A stretch of DNA of 33,975 nt, taken from assembly GCA_001550305.1 (NCBI GenBank), contig LRTP01000537.1, positions 1 through 33,975 on the forward strand, given 5' to 3'. The stretch's first letter is position 1. Each line of letters starts with the position of its first letter. The position numbers and the translations under genes were made by a program. This document shows, piece by piece, positions 14,427-22,939 of this stretch. Origin of the DNA: Streptomyces diastatochromogenes (GTDB taxonomy: Bacteria; Actinomycetota; Actinomycetes; Streptomycetales; Streptomycetaceae). Under the pieces are notes generated by a model. That model was not told where the DNA came from, searched no databases, and was given only the letters and a program-made list of their open reading frames with translations.

Positions 14427-16265
14427 TTAGCTGTGCAGGGCGGTCGCAATGGCGCGACCGACTGCTGTCGCGAGCGGCGGCGGCATCGCATGACCAATCT
14501 GTCGATACCTGGATGTCTTGCCCCCGAAAAAGCGCCACTCGGCCGGGAACGCCTGGATCAGCGCGGTCTGCTCGACGGTCAGCTTGGGGTCGGCGTCCAC
14601 GGGGAAGTCCACACCAGGGGCGGCGTCACCAAGACTGTTGCCGTTCACTCCCAGCGCCGCCCACGCTTTCTTGGTGCCGGTTGGGCCGAGGTCGGCACCT
14701 CCCCGGCGGTCGGAGCCTCCGACGAGTGCAGGGGCGATGCGGTCGGCGCCCTTGATCCATCGTTCCGCACCGGGCCATCCGTTCACGGACATGGAAGGGC
14801 CGAGGGCCTGGCCGACGGTCGGGGCCGATAGGCCGTTCGTCTCGGGCCACGCGAATCGGGGGAAGTAGGGATCTTTCAGGGCGACCAGGAAGCCGCTGCT
14901 GCGATTCTGCGGCACACCGAAGTCCGCAGCATTGAGGACTCGCCAACTCCAGCGGTAGCCCATGTTTTTGAGCTCGCTCTCTATCCATGATCGGTCGGTT
15001 TCGAAGCCAGGGCTCTCGACCAGGTCCGGTACGTTCTCCAGGAGTACGGCCTTTGGGCTGATATCGCGGGCCAGGCCGATCGCAGCCCTGAGAACCGCGC
15101 GCTCCTCTGTGTCTTCGGCGCGACCGACGGTGGCCAAGGACTTCACGCGGGGCAGTCCACCGCTGACGAGATCGACGCCCATCACCTCGGGGCGCATGCT
15201 CGGACGGAAATGTGCGACGTCCATACAGACCACATCCCACGCCGGCCGGTTGAGGTCGATGGTGAAGCAGGCATCGGCCTTGCTGTCGATGAGCAGTACG
15301 GGATCGAAACCGGCCCGCTCGAGTCCGAGAGCCTGCGCTCCAGCCCCGGCGCAGATCTCGACCGATCTGAAGCGACGTGTACCGACCGACACAGCCGATA
15401 CGGCCTGTGTGATCGGCGGTTGTTCCCCCGTCGGACCGGTTGCGGGCCCTTCCCCGATTTCGGTGGTCTCGCTGCTTGTCGGCGCCGTGCTGTCGTGGGC
15501 GGACTCGGAAGTGCGGCGTTGGGCATCGACCGATTCACGGGCAACTGCTCGCAGCTCGTGATCCAGCGCATGCTCCTCGATGCCGTCGAAGAGTACGAAC
15601 GGGGCAAGCCGTAGAAGCCTCTTGAGGAAGTCGCGCAGGGTCTCGCGTTCGTTGAGGCCAGTGAGATCGAGTTCTTTCCAGACGCGGAGGATGGCCCGGA
15701 CCATGTGAGGGCTTCCGCCGAGCGCGGCACGCCGTGCGTAGATCTGGTCAAACGCTGCTTCGCCGAGGATCTTGAGAGCGCCGTACGGCTCCAGGGCGTC
15801 GGATGAGCGGATCAGCTGGGCCCGCCACCACAAGCGTCCGAATACGTGGCGCGTCAGGTCCGTGCCGAGGACGCGGTCTCTCGGCGGCTGAGGGTAACGC
15901 CAGAAGGCGACATCCGGAAGCAGGACGAGCGCGAGGAAGGCCCAGACGTCCCGTGAGGCCGCTTCTGCCGGCACCATGCCCATCTCGGCGTGAAGCAGAG
16001 CGGCCAGCCGAAGGTCGAATTCGGAGTTGCGGGCCCGGTCGGAGTCGTCGGGGAAGCCGGCACGCTCTGCAAGGTCGAGGACGCCTGCTCGCAGTTCCTG
16101 GAGGCGAGCGGCGGGGACCCGGTCGCCGCCAGTGGCCACATACACCGCCGACTCGTGGGCAAAGGCCACGCGGCCGGCCAACTCGGCGAGCGGTAGGCCG
16201 CGGTACTCCTCGAAGAGCGGTCTGGCTTGTTCGGCGAGCAACCGCGGGTAGAGGAAGCTCATCAT
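14427..16265 (-). CDS. DUF6339 domain fused to a catalytically degenerate cytosine methyltransferase
   Basis: 612 residues. The start ATG 16265 (or the adjacent ATG 16262) overlaps the upstream stop as ATGATGA. Residues about 5-240 match the DUF6339 pattern as I recall it (LYPRLLAEQ, DVWAFLALVLLPDVAFWRYP, FGRLWWRA). After a low-complexity linker, 300-612 follow the C5-methyltransferase fold: motif I EICAGAGAQALGLERAGF, motif VI LLENVPDL, motif VIII GVPQNRSSGF, motif X IGHAMPPPLATAVGRAI. The motif IV loop reads SGGLPRVKS where the family has GGPPCQ, so the catalytic Cys is replaced by Arg373. QxRxR is also altered, to QNRSS, and GN in motif X is GH. It should not methylate DNA by the usual covalent mechanism. 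A target-recognition or regulatory role beside the active enzyme is inferred. Confidence 0.85.
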   Translation of the reverse strand: MMSFLYPRLLAEQARPLFEEYRGLPLAELAGRVAFAHESAVYVATGGDRVPAARLQELRAGVLDLAERAGFPDDSDRARNSEFDLRLAALLHAEMGMVPAEAASRDVWAFLALVLLPDVAFWRYPQPPRDRVLGTDLTRHVFGRLWWRAQLIRSSDALEPYGALKILGEAAFDQIYARRAALGGSPHMVRAILRVWKELDLTGLNERETLRDFLKRLLRLAPFVLFDGIEEHALDHELRAVARESVDAQRRTSESAHDSTAPTSSETTEIGEGPATGPTGEQPPITQAVSAVSVGTRRFRSVEICAGAGAQALGLERAGFDPVLLIDSKADACFTIDLNRPAWDVVCMDVAHFRPSMRPEVMGVDLVSGGLPRVKSLATVGRAEDTEERAVLRAAIGLARDISPKAVLLENVPDLVESPGFETDRSWIESELKNMGYRWSWRVLNAADFGVPQNRSSGFLVALKDPYFPRFAWPETNGLSAPTVGQALGPSMSVNGWPGAERWIKGADRIAPALVGGSDRRGGADLGPTGTKKAWAALGVNGNSLGDAAPGVDFPVDADPKLTVEQTALIQAFPAEWRFFGGKTSRYRQIGHAMPPPLATAVGRAIATALHS

Positions 16266-17158
16266 GACACCTCGAAGATCTTGACGGCTGCCTGCAGATC
16301 CGAGGCGAACAGAGCAGGTGATTGCCGTCGACGTAGCCGAATGTCGGTAATCGACTGCTCAGGGAAGAGCTGGTCGAAGAGGCTCAGCAGGGTGGCGCCC
16401 AATGACCCGTCCGGGAATTCCGCGTTCTCGGTAAAATCATCGTTGTTGAGTGCGTGCTCGATCATGATTCGAGCGGCGTCCGCGTATACCGCGGAGAGCA
16501 CGATCCGGTCCAGTTGGCGGGGCTTGCCGGCGTTCTCGAACGCGGTGGCGGTTACCGTGTTCCGCTCGTTGACGAGTAGGAGGAGGGATCCCATGGTGGC
16601 GCTCTCCAAGCCCCCACTGATCTGTAGATGCCAAGCCGCGTCGTCGGGGAAGGATGTTCGGGCGAAGTCGATCACGGCCATGGGGAACTGCGGCGCATCA
16701 CCCTGGAGGCGCAACGACTCTCGATCGCTCCACAGAACGGACCCGGCTCGGCGCGGTGAGGAGGGGCGCGCGTCATTCCGGCGCTCGGCCAGGACGAGGG
16801 CCGTGTCGAGTAGAAGCAGGCCGCCCAGGTCGGCACCCCGGAGGCGGAAGTCGAACTCCGCGGTGCCCATGCCGCTTTCGAGTAGGGGCAGGTGCTGAGC
16901 CGGCCCGCTGAGATTGGACCCGGTGGCCGTCCATACGGCCGAGAGCATGAGCACTGTGTCTGATGGCAGCCCCGATTGTGATCGCGCGCGATCCAGGTCG
17001 ACACGGACGGTCCTGCGCAGATGCAGATCCATCTGGTAGTCCCAGTCCGGCAGAGCCTCGGGCATGACGACCTCGCCGTCCTCGGTGACCAGGAACCATG
17101 GCTCAGCCGCCATGACGTCCTCGGCCGGGACACGGTATGGAAGAACGCGCCGTGTCAT
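16262..17158 (-). CDS. Unrecognised defence-island protein, 298 residues
   Basis: Start ATG 17158 overlaps the upstream ATPase gene's stop as ATGA, and its own stop overlaps the next start, so it is translated as part of the chain. The frame also stays open upstream to 17299 inside the ATPase gene, but the overlap decides the start. I recognise no catalytic motif. The N-terminal half is probably beta-rich (LPDWDYQMDLHLRRTVRVDL, then an Asn/Gly segment and AEFDFRLRG). The middle has LRLQGDAPQFPMAVIDF, and the C-terminus is helical with acidic and hydrophobic residues. Its position in the MutL-Z1-DUF4420 operon suggests a structural adaptor; that is inference from context only. Confidence 0.8.
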   Translation of the reverse strand: MTRRVLPYRVPAEDVMAAEPWFLVTEDGEVVMPEALPDWDYQMDLHLRRTVRVDLDRARSQSGLPSDTVLMLSAVWTATGSNLSGPAQHLPLLESGMGTAEFDFRLRGADLGGLLLLDTALVLAERRNDARPSSPRRAGSVLWSDRESLRLQGDAPQFPMAVIDFARTSFPDDAAWHLQISGGLESATMGSLLLLVNERNTVTATAFENAGKPRQLDRIVLSAVYADAARIMIEHALNNDDFTENAEFPDGSLGATLLSLFDQLFPEQSITDIRLRRRQSPALFASDLQAAVKIFEVS

Positions 17159-19146
17159 GGGGTTCTCACCGCCTCGACCTTGATGCCGATCTCGGTCATG
17201 GTGTCCGGGGCCGGTCGCACAAGGGCGCGCCAGACCAACTCGCCTCCGTCGATCACGTATGTCTCGGATGGGTGGACGTGGCCGTACGCGTCTTCCCAAC
17301 CGACGAGCACGGGCATGCTCGCACCGATGGGTGGGTCCGTCTCGCGGCCGCCGGTTCCCGGGAGCGTGACCGCAAGGTCGATTCGGACTCGTTGTGGCCC
17401 AGGCACGGGTAGTCGGAACTCCTGGACGAGTACAGAGGTGTCCCCGCGATCGTCGTAGTAGGGGTCGCCGACGTACTGAACTCGCGGACGACGGTGGGGG
17501 AGCGTGCCGCTACCTGTCGCGTCGACGAACTGCTGTCCTGCGGTGCCGAGGCCGTTCGAACCAGCTGTTCCGTCGGCACCTGGTCGATCCGTATCGGAGG
17601 GTCCCGCCTTCGAAATGGGTCGGCCCAGGGGCGAACGGGGCGTCCTCTCCTCCGTGTCGTCGGTTTTCGAGGCGCGTGTGGCAGTGCTGCCCGGCTTGGA
17701 GTATGCGGTTGCGCCGCCGATTCCCCAGGTTCCCCCCACCAATCCGGAGAAGAGTGAACTGGCCGCGCCCAGTGCGACATTACTGGCTCCTGGGCGCGCG
17801 ACGCCGCCGAGTGAGAGCAGACGCTCCTGGGCTTCCGCAATGCGTCTGAACGTCGTCTGCACAAAGGTGCTCTCGGGCCTGTCGAGCGACTGTGGATGCC
17901 AGGCGTCGTGCGTGGGTGGCTCGGCCTTTGCATAGATCTCGTCCATGTCCACGTCGGCTCGGAAGACACCGGCGTAGCCCTGGTTCACACTGGGTGGTTT
18001 CGGTCCGGGGTGGTACGTGACGACGAGTTCTGCAGGCCGCATCAGACAGACATGGTGGACGAGGTCCTCGATGTCGAGCATTCGAGAAGCACGGGTCGGC
18101 TCCAGCGGCGGCATGATCCGTTTCACCAGACCGAGGCGGCCCAAGTAACGCTTGGGCTTCAGGCAATGCAGATCGTTGCCGTCCGGGCCGGTCATGGTCT
18201 CGTATGCGGCGACGAACATGTTGAGCGGGCGGGTCTCCCTCGGATCCGGCACCGTGTGTTGGACACCGTCACAGATGACGGAGAATCGCATGGCGGGTGG
18301 CGTCCCACCCTGGGTAAGCATCTTTGGCCAGAGGTGCCAGGTGATGGTCTCGGCCAGATAGTCGGCAACCTCGGTCGGTTCGAGGCCATCCAGGTTCGGA
18401 TCGATGACGACGACGGTTGTCCCGGTCTCATCAGGGCCGAAGGGTCTGAGGCCCAGGCGTTGAGCTGTCGTTTCCGCATCGGGGCCGACCAGGGGTTCGA
18501 CGACTTCTCCCGCAGTGTCGCCCCACCAGTGTCGACCGGTGTAGCGGCGGCTTCCGTGTGGCTCGGCTGCCGTGTAACTCTTCCAGAGAGTGCAGCCGAT
18601 GAGCCGAGTTTCGAGATCCCCTTGGACTGTGCGACAGCGTGAGTGCACCAGGACGGTTCCGGGTTTGGACAGCAGGTAGAAGATGCCCTTGCCGAAGCCG
18701 TAGGTGCCACCGCCCAGTGGTGTGTCTCGCGGTTCGCCGATGTTACGGATGAAGGACACGAAGTCGCGGTTGGAGTCCACGGCCTCGTCGGCGCGTGTTG
18801 GCCCTCCGAGGCCTCGAGTACCACGGTCGGAGACTGCCAGAACTTGGATCGAGCCACGCTTGAGGCTTTCGCGCAGCGGGAAATTCTCTGTGCTGGAGGG
18901 CGCGCCGTCGAGCAGTATCTCCCGCCATGCACCAGCGTGCGCTGGGCCGACGGTCCACATGTCGATGCGGTAGTCGACAGGAGCCGAGGACGGAACGAGT
19001 CTGGCGTCCCAGCTGTTCTGGGCTGACTCGCGCACCAGAATGGTGAGCAGGTCGAGTTCAGGACGCCCGAGCTGGTTTCGGATACCCTCGGCGGCGCTCG
19101 CGCCTTCCGGGGGGTAGGGCTGGGAGAACCAGCGAGGCGCCGTCAT
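17155..19146 (-). CDS. GHKL (MutL/MORC-type) ATPase of a Z1 restriction system
   Basis: 663 residues, ATG 19146, overlapping the upstream stop as ATGA; the longer open frame to 19323 is discarded for that reason. The GHKL ATP-binding motifs are plain: N-box RESAQNSWDAR with Glu40 and Asn44; the G1 box in LAVSDRGTRGLGG; and the glycine lid GGGTYGFGKG. The rest carries a transducer-like region and a Ser/Gly/Pro-rich stretch at about 480-560, then a beta-rich C-terminus (VRIDLAVTLPGTGG). Such ATPases close around DNA when ATP binds. In the related systems they are thought to couple helicase, nuclease and methylase subunits. Confidence 0.85.
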   Translation of the reverse strand: MTAPRWFSQPYPPEGASAAEGIRNQLGRPELDLLTILVRESAQNSWDARLVPSSAPVDYRIDMWTVGPAHAGAWREILLDGAPSSTENFPLRESLKRGSIQVLAVSDRGTRGLGGPTRADEAVDSNRDFVSFIRNIGEPRDTPLGGGTYGFGKGIFYLLSKPGTVLVHSRCRTVQGDLETRLIGCTLWKSYTAAEPHGSRRYTGRHWWGDTAGEVVEPLVGPDAETTAQRLGLRPFGPDETGTTVVVIDPNLDGLEPTEVADYLAETITWHLWPKMLTQGGTPPAMRFSVICDGVQHTVPDPRETRPLNMFVAAYETMTGPDGNDLHCLKPKRYLGRLGLVKRIMPPLEPTRASRMLDIEDLVHHVCLMRPAELVVTYHPGPKPPSVNQGYAGVFRADVDMDEIYAKAEPPTHDAWHPQSLDRPESTFVQTTFRRIAEAQERLLSLGGVARPGASNVALGAASSLFSGLVGGTWGIGGATAYSKPGSTATRASKTDDTEERTPRSPLGRPISKAGPSDTDRPGADGTAGSNGLGTAGQQFVDATGSGTLPHRRPRVQYVGDPYYDDRGDTSVLVQEFRLPVPGPQRVRIDLAVTLPGTGGRETDPPIGASMPVLVGWEDAYGHVHPSETYVIDGGELVWRALVRPAPDTMTEIGIKVEAVRTP

Positions 19147-20168
19147 ATGGACTCCTGGATCAGGCTGTCGATCAGCTGGGAAACCTGGTCCGACGCCAGC
19201 GGGGCGGGCGTTTCGCCCGAGAGGTCGATGGTGTACTCGACGTCGAGCACCGTCACCGGCACACCGGCCTGAATGAGCGTATGGCCCGTCAAACCAGGGA
19301 AACCGGGAGTGACCCGGTACCACCTTTCCTCACCGATGGCGAAGTGCATGTCCTGGTAGTGGGCTGCGTGAGAGAGGCGATATCCCGCCTCTGCGAGCAA
19401 TTCCAGGATCGCGGCTTCGTCGTCGCACAGACGGAGTGCTCGCTCGACCAGTTCCACGAATGCGATGCCCGCACCATTGGCCGCGGTGCGTTGCAGGCGG
19501 AGCCAGACCAAGCAGAGAGACCCACCCTCCGGCCTCTCCAGTTGGTCCAACCCGTGGATCCGTGGCCTGCGGCCCTCACCGGATGCGCTCGTCTTCACCT
19601 CGATGGCGGTGGACCCGGCCGCGAAGTCATGACGGTGACCTTCAGGGCCACGCCACAGCCTGTGCGCGCTCGAATCCCTTTCAAGCATGCGGTTGAGAAT
19701 CGTCAACTCGCCGAAAAGTCCGGCGATTTGCTCTGGCCCCAGTGGCGTCCCGTGTGCGTGGAACAGGGCCTTCCATCGGTCCAGGACCCGGTAGAGCGCC
19801 TTGACAGGGTTCTCGGGCAGTTCGTCGGCTGCGCCGATCACGTCCATGCACAGTTCCGTGAAAAGGTCACTAAGATCGCTGCGCAGGCAGGCGAGGTCGG
19901 CGTAGGTCTGATACGTCTCCTCGTCTTCCAGCGCCCGCTTTCTCAGCTGAAGTACAGGCCCATCCAGGCCGAGCCGCACCTTTCCGTGCGCATGGATGGG
20001 AACAAGGAGATGGCGATGGCCATCGTGGTCGATGGCCACTGCCAACGCGTCGTTCTTGGAAGCAACAGGAAGTTGAGAAACTCGCAGTCGACGTTCGCCC
20101 GTGGTCTGCTCGGCCTCGAGCGCGGTCCAGCGTTCGACGATGAGCTTGCGCAGCGCTTCGTCGTTCAT
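19143..20168 (-). CDS. DUF4420-type PD-(D/E)XK nuclease
   Basis: 341 residues from ATG 20168, overlapping the Z1 stop as ATGA. The likely catalytic core is GLFGEL (Glu154), HDF (Asp181), and AIEVKTS (Glu190, Lys192), followed by a Gln-containing helix (HGLDQLER). This is the PD-(D/E)XK pattern of restriction nucleases, and the gene context matches DUF4420, the partner of Z1 helicases in MutL-associated restriction systems. It is presumably the effector that cuts invading DNA, needing metal ions. All core residues are present. The C-terminal third (about 230-341) is less characteristic and may contact DNA or partners. Confidence 0.85.
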   Translation of the reverse strand: MNDEALRKLIVERWTALEAEQTTGERRLRVSQLPVASKNDALAVAIDHDGHRHLLVPIHAHGKVRLGLDGPVLQLRKRALEDEETYQTYADLACLRSDLSDLFTELCMDVIGAADELPENPVKALYRVLDRWKALFHAHGTPLGPEQIAGLFGELTILNRMLERDSSAHRLWRGPEGHRHDFAAGSTAIEVKTSASGEGRRPRIHGLDQLERPEGGSLCLVWLRLQRTAANGAGIAFVELVERALRLCDDEAAILELLAEAGYRLSHAAHYQDMHFAIGEERWYRVTPGFPGLTGHTLIQAGVPVTVLDVEYTIDLSGETPAPLASDQVSQLIDSLIQESI

Positions 20169-22717
20169 GAGTCCTCGCTGTCGAGGGGGGCGTAATCCTC
20201 CTCCTCGATCCGCACGTTGGTCAGATCGGCGGAGATGTAACTTTCAACCGTGCTGTCCGCGGCCCATGGCTCGGGGAAGACCATGCCGACACCGATCACA
20301 TCTTTCTCGGCGTTCAGGGGGGCACGCAACTTCTTGGATGGGACCGGCTCGGACATCTTGTCGATCGGATACAAAACCAGGAGGCCGGTGTCCGGGAGTT
20401 CTACACGGCGCCTGTCCATTATCCCCTTCTCCGTCAGCTTCGTCGTGTCGCCGGTCAGATCCACTGCGGCGTCGCGACGGCTCATCAGTGTCTTGATGTC
20501 GGCGAAGTCCGGGTCGGGGTTGGTGACGGCGAGACGGGCACGGACATTTCGCCCGACGGTCACGCGAGGGTGAAAGGTGAAGCCGTCTCCCCGCGGATTG
20601 CCGACGATGGCCACGTTCCAGCGACGTAGCGAGCCGGCCGCGGAAACTCGCTTCCTGATGTAGTCGGTGATCAGGCCCGCGTCGTTCTCGGGGGACTTCT
20701 CATGGAACGTGTAGGACGCCAGGAAACCGGTCACGATGTCGTGCGGCACATCACGGAAGAGATAGCGGGCGTCCGCCGAGCGGTCCTCCACCTTGACTGC
20801 ACTTGCGACCGAGGAGGCGACCAGGGCGCATGCCGCATCTATGTTTCCCTGCAGCCAATCCGCGTTGGTGTGGAAGTAGTGGGTCTGGACCCGTTTGCCA
20901 CCGTAGGACGAGGCCGCCGTGACTGCATTGCGCATCTTGGCGGCTGCCGTCACTCGCAGAGCGGGGTGGGTGCGCAACCGTACGGCGAAGGTGAGAGGAG
21001 TCTCGTCCTCGGTCATGTAGATGTCGATGTCGCGACGCATCTCGGTCTCGACGGTGGCCAGGTGACGGAACCACTCGGCCAACTCGTCCGTCATCCAGAT
21101 TCGAGGGAGATCGGCGTAGCCGTTTCGGAAACCGAACCAACGTCCCATCTGCAGCAGGGTGTCGTACGCCGACACGGATCGGACGAAGTAGCTGACCGAC
21201 AGGCCCTCGAGCGTAAGCCCCCGTGAGAGGGTATTGCCGCCCACGGCTATGGCCACGACCGGGCCGTTCTCGTAGTCGAGGCGGTCCTCGCTGCTGGAGT
21301 TGTCCATGATGACTCGGCAGTTGTCGAGGACATGGGGGAGTTCGGGCAGCAGTTTGTCGAACGACACCTTCGTCTCACCGAAGTCCTCGGCCGGAACACG
21401 GCTGGTCTCTTGCTCCCACAGGTCGCGCAGTCTGGCGAGGAAGACCGCATCGGTCAGGGATCGTGCGGACCGGTCACGCAGATGCCTGAGCGGCCTCTGG
21501 AAGCTGTGGTGCACGGTGGTGTTGACGCTGGTGTGGATCAACATCGTGCTGTGTGCGTTGCGGGAACCACGTACGCGACGTGCGGCTGTGACCAGCCAAA
21601 AGTATTCGACTGCTCGGCGAAGGGTGTCGGTGATGACAGGCTCGAAGCCGTCGACGTCTGCTTTTGTGGTGGGGCGCACACATGGCACGTCCTCATCGGG
21701 GACCGATCGGATCATGTCGTACCCGTCGTCGACCGACTCCGGATCCTCACCATCGAGCGCATAGCGCCCGAAGAGAACCTCGGTGCCGAAGTGCCCCTGT
21801 GGTTTGGGCAGATTGACGACAAAATCCTTGGGATACAGGTCCTTCGCGCTCGGGTCGATCAGCAGGTTCGCGAACGGTGAGGCGGTGTAACCGACGTAGG
21901 CGCATTTCGGCAGAGAACCCATGATGTCCAGGATCAATGGGTTGATCGACTTCGTTGCCACCGTGGCCTGGTCGGCTTCGTCGTCGATGATCAGCGCGGG
22001 GCAGCCTTCGAGGTAGTCCGATGCTTTTTCGAGCCATCGTGCGAGCTTGCGCAGCACAGTGGCGTTCTTCTTGACCACGCACAACACGCGCGTTTTGTTG
22101 CTCTTCCCGAAGTAGGAGGCCGGGTTCTCCTGCGGAGTGAAGTCCTTGTCAAGGCCGGTCAGTTGGGACCACATCGACGGATTCGGCTCCACAAGCTGCT
22201 GCACCAGTCGGGCCTGCGTCTGTCGGCGCAGTCCGTTGTGGATCCCGGCCAGGACGATGAACAGTTTGTAGCCGCGATCGGCTGCCTTGGCCATGACCGA
22301 GGTGAAGTTGGTCGTCTTGCCGGACTGCACGTAGCCGACGACGAGACCTCGGGTGGAGAACGCCTTCTCCTTGGGATGGTTCAGCAGCGACACGACGCGA
22401 GTGGAGGAATCGTCAAGGCTCCTGATGGCAGGCTCCTGCGGCCAGCCGTCCTTGCCGAGCAGATCGACGATTGCCGGCCAGCACTTGTCCTTCGCCTGCG
22501 GTCCTGTGTACCAGGTATCGCGATTGCCCTGAATCACCGCATGGGGTTCCTCGAGCTCCTTGATGCGGATCGTCTGCTGCTCGTGCATCTCGCGAATGCG
22601 TTGGACCCTGTCCGGGCTGATGCCGAACTGCTCCAGCCGCTTGACCGCCTCTGAGGGGGGAAACGATTCCAAGAGAGCCTTGAACGTCTCGTACATCTCG
22701 TCGAATTCGTCGGTCAT
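20165..22717 (-). CDS. Z1-domain superfamily II helicase
   Basis: 850 residues from ATG 22717. The frame is open to 22846 and ATG 22792 is another option; none has a convincing ribosome binding site. Helicase motifs are clear: Walker A GYVQSGKTTNF (Lys134); Walker B LIIDDEADQ at 242-250; motif III GYTASPFANLL; a Z1-type segment GGNTLSRGLTLEGLSVSYF; and motif VI QMGRWFGFRNGY with its arginine fingers. Z1 is a helicase-associated domain found with MutL-like ATPases and DUF4420 nucleases. The protein probably translocates on DNA and drives cleavage. It opens the tightly coupled part of the island, 222 bp after vsr. Confidence 0.9.
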   Translation of the reverse strand: MTDEFDEMYETFKALLESFPPSEAVKRLEQFGISPDRVQRIREMHEQQTIRIKELEEPHAVIQGNRDTWYTGPQAKDKCWPAIVDLLGKDGWPQEPAIRSLDDSSTRVVSLLNHPKEKAFSTRGLVVGYVQSGKTTNFTSVMAKAADRGYKLFIVLAGIHNGLRRQTQARLVQQLVEPNPSMWSQLTGLDKDFTPQENPASYFGKSNKTRVLCVVKKNATVLRKLARWLEKASDYLEGCPALIIDDEADQATVATKSINPLILDIMGSLPKCAYVGYTASPFANLLIDPSAKDLYPKDFVVNLPKPQGHFGTEVLFGRYALDGEDPESVDDGYDMIRSVPDEDVPCVRPTTKADVDGFEPVITDTLRRAVEYFWLVTAARRVRGSRNAHSTMLIHTSVNTTVHHSFQRPLRHLRDRSARSLTDAVFLARLRDLWEQETSRVPAEDFGETKVSFDKLLPELPHVLDNCRVIMDNSSSEDRLDYENGPVVAIAVGGNTLSRGLTLEGLSVSYFVRSVSAYDTLLQMGRWFGFRNGYADLPRIWMTDELAEWFRHLATVETEMRRDIDIYMTEDETPLTFAVRLRTHPALRVTAAAKMRNAVTAASSYGGKRVQTHYFHTNADWLQGNIDAACALVASSVASAVKVEDRSADARYLFRDVPHDIVTGFLASYTFHEKSPENDAGLITDYIRKRVSAAGSLRRWNVAIVGNPRGDGFTFHPRVTVGRNVRARLAVTNPDPDFADIKTLMSRRDAAVDLTGDTTKLTEKGIMDRRRVELPDTGLLVLYPIDKMSEPVPSKKLRAPLNAEKDVIGVGMVFPEPWAADSTVESYISADLTNVRIEEEDYAPLDSEDS

Positions 22718-22939
22718 GGGAGTCGACCGTTCCCCGCTCTCGTTCGTTGAAGCCCACCGCGCCGCAGGGCCCGTCGTCTCCGACTGCTCCATGAACGAGA
22801 CGGACACCCCTGGGTGCGCATCGGCACGCCTACACAACGTGTACACACTATTGGGTGAGTGGGACTTTGAATATGTGAAATCGCGACCATGCGATGACCT
22901 GAGGCCGGAGACGCTGTGACCCGGAGGTCGCGCATGACG
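22718..22939. promoter_or_regulatory. Gap between vsr and the Z1 gene, with palindrome GTGTACAC
   Basis: The only sizeable gap in the island. Around 22839-22885 the DNA is relatively AT-rich for this genome and contains the perfect palindrome GTGTACAC at 22839-22846, about 120 bp upstream of the Z1 start. TAGTGT next to it on the minus strand could be a -10 box, but I find no good -35. A promoter with an operator for the core genes is inferred. Confidence 0.3.
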
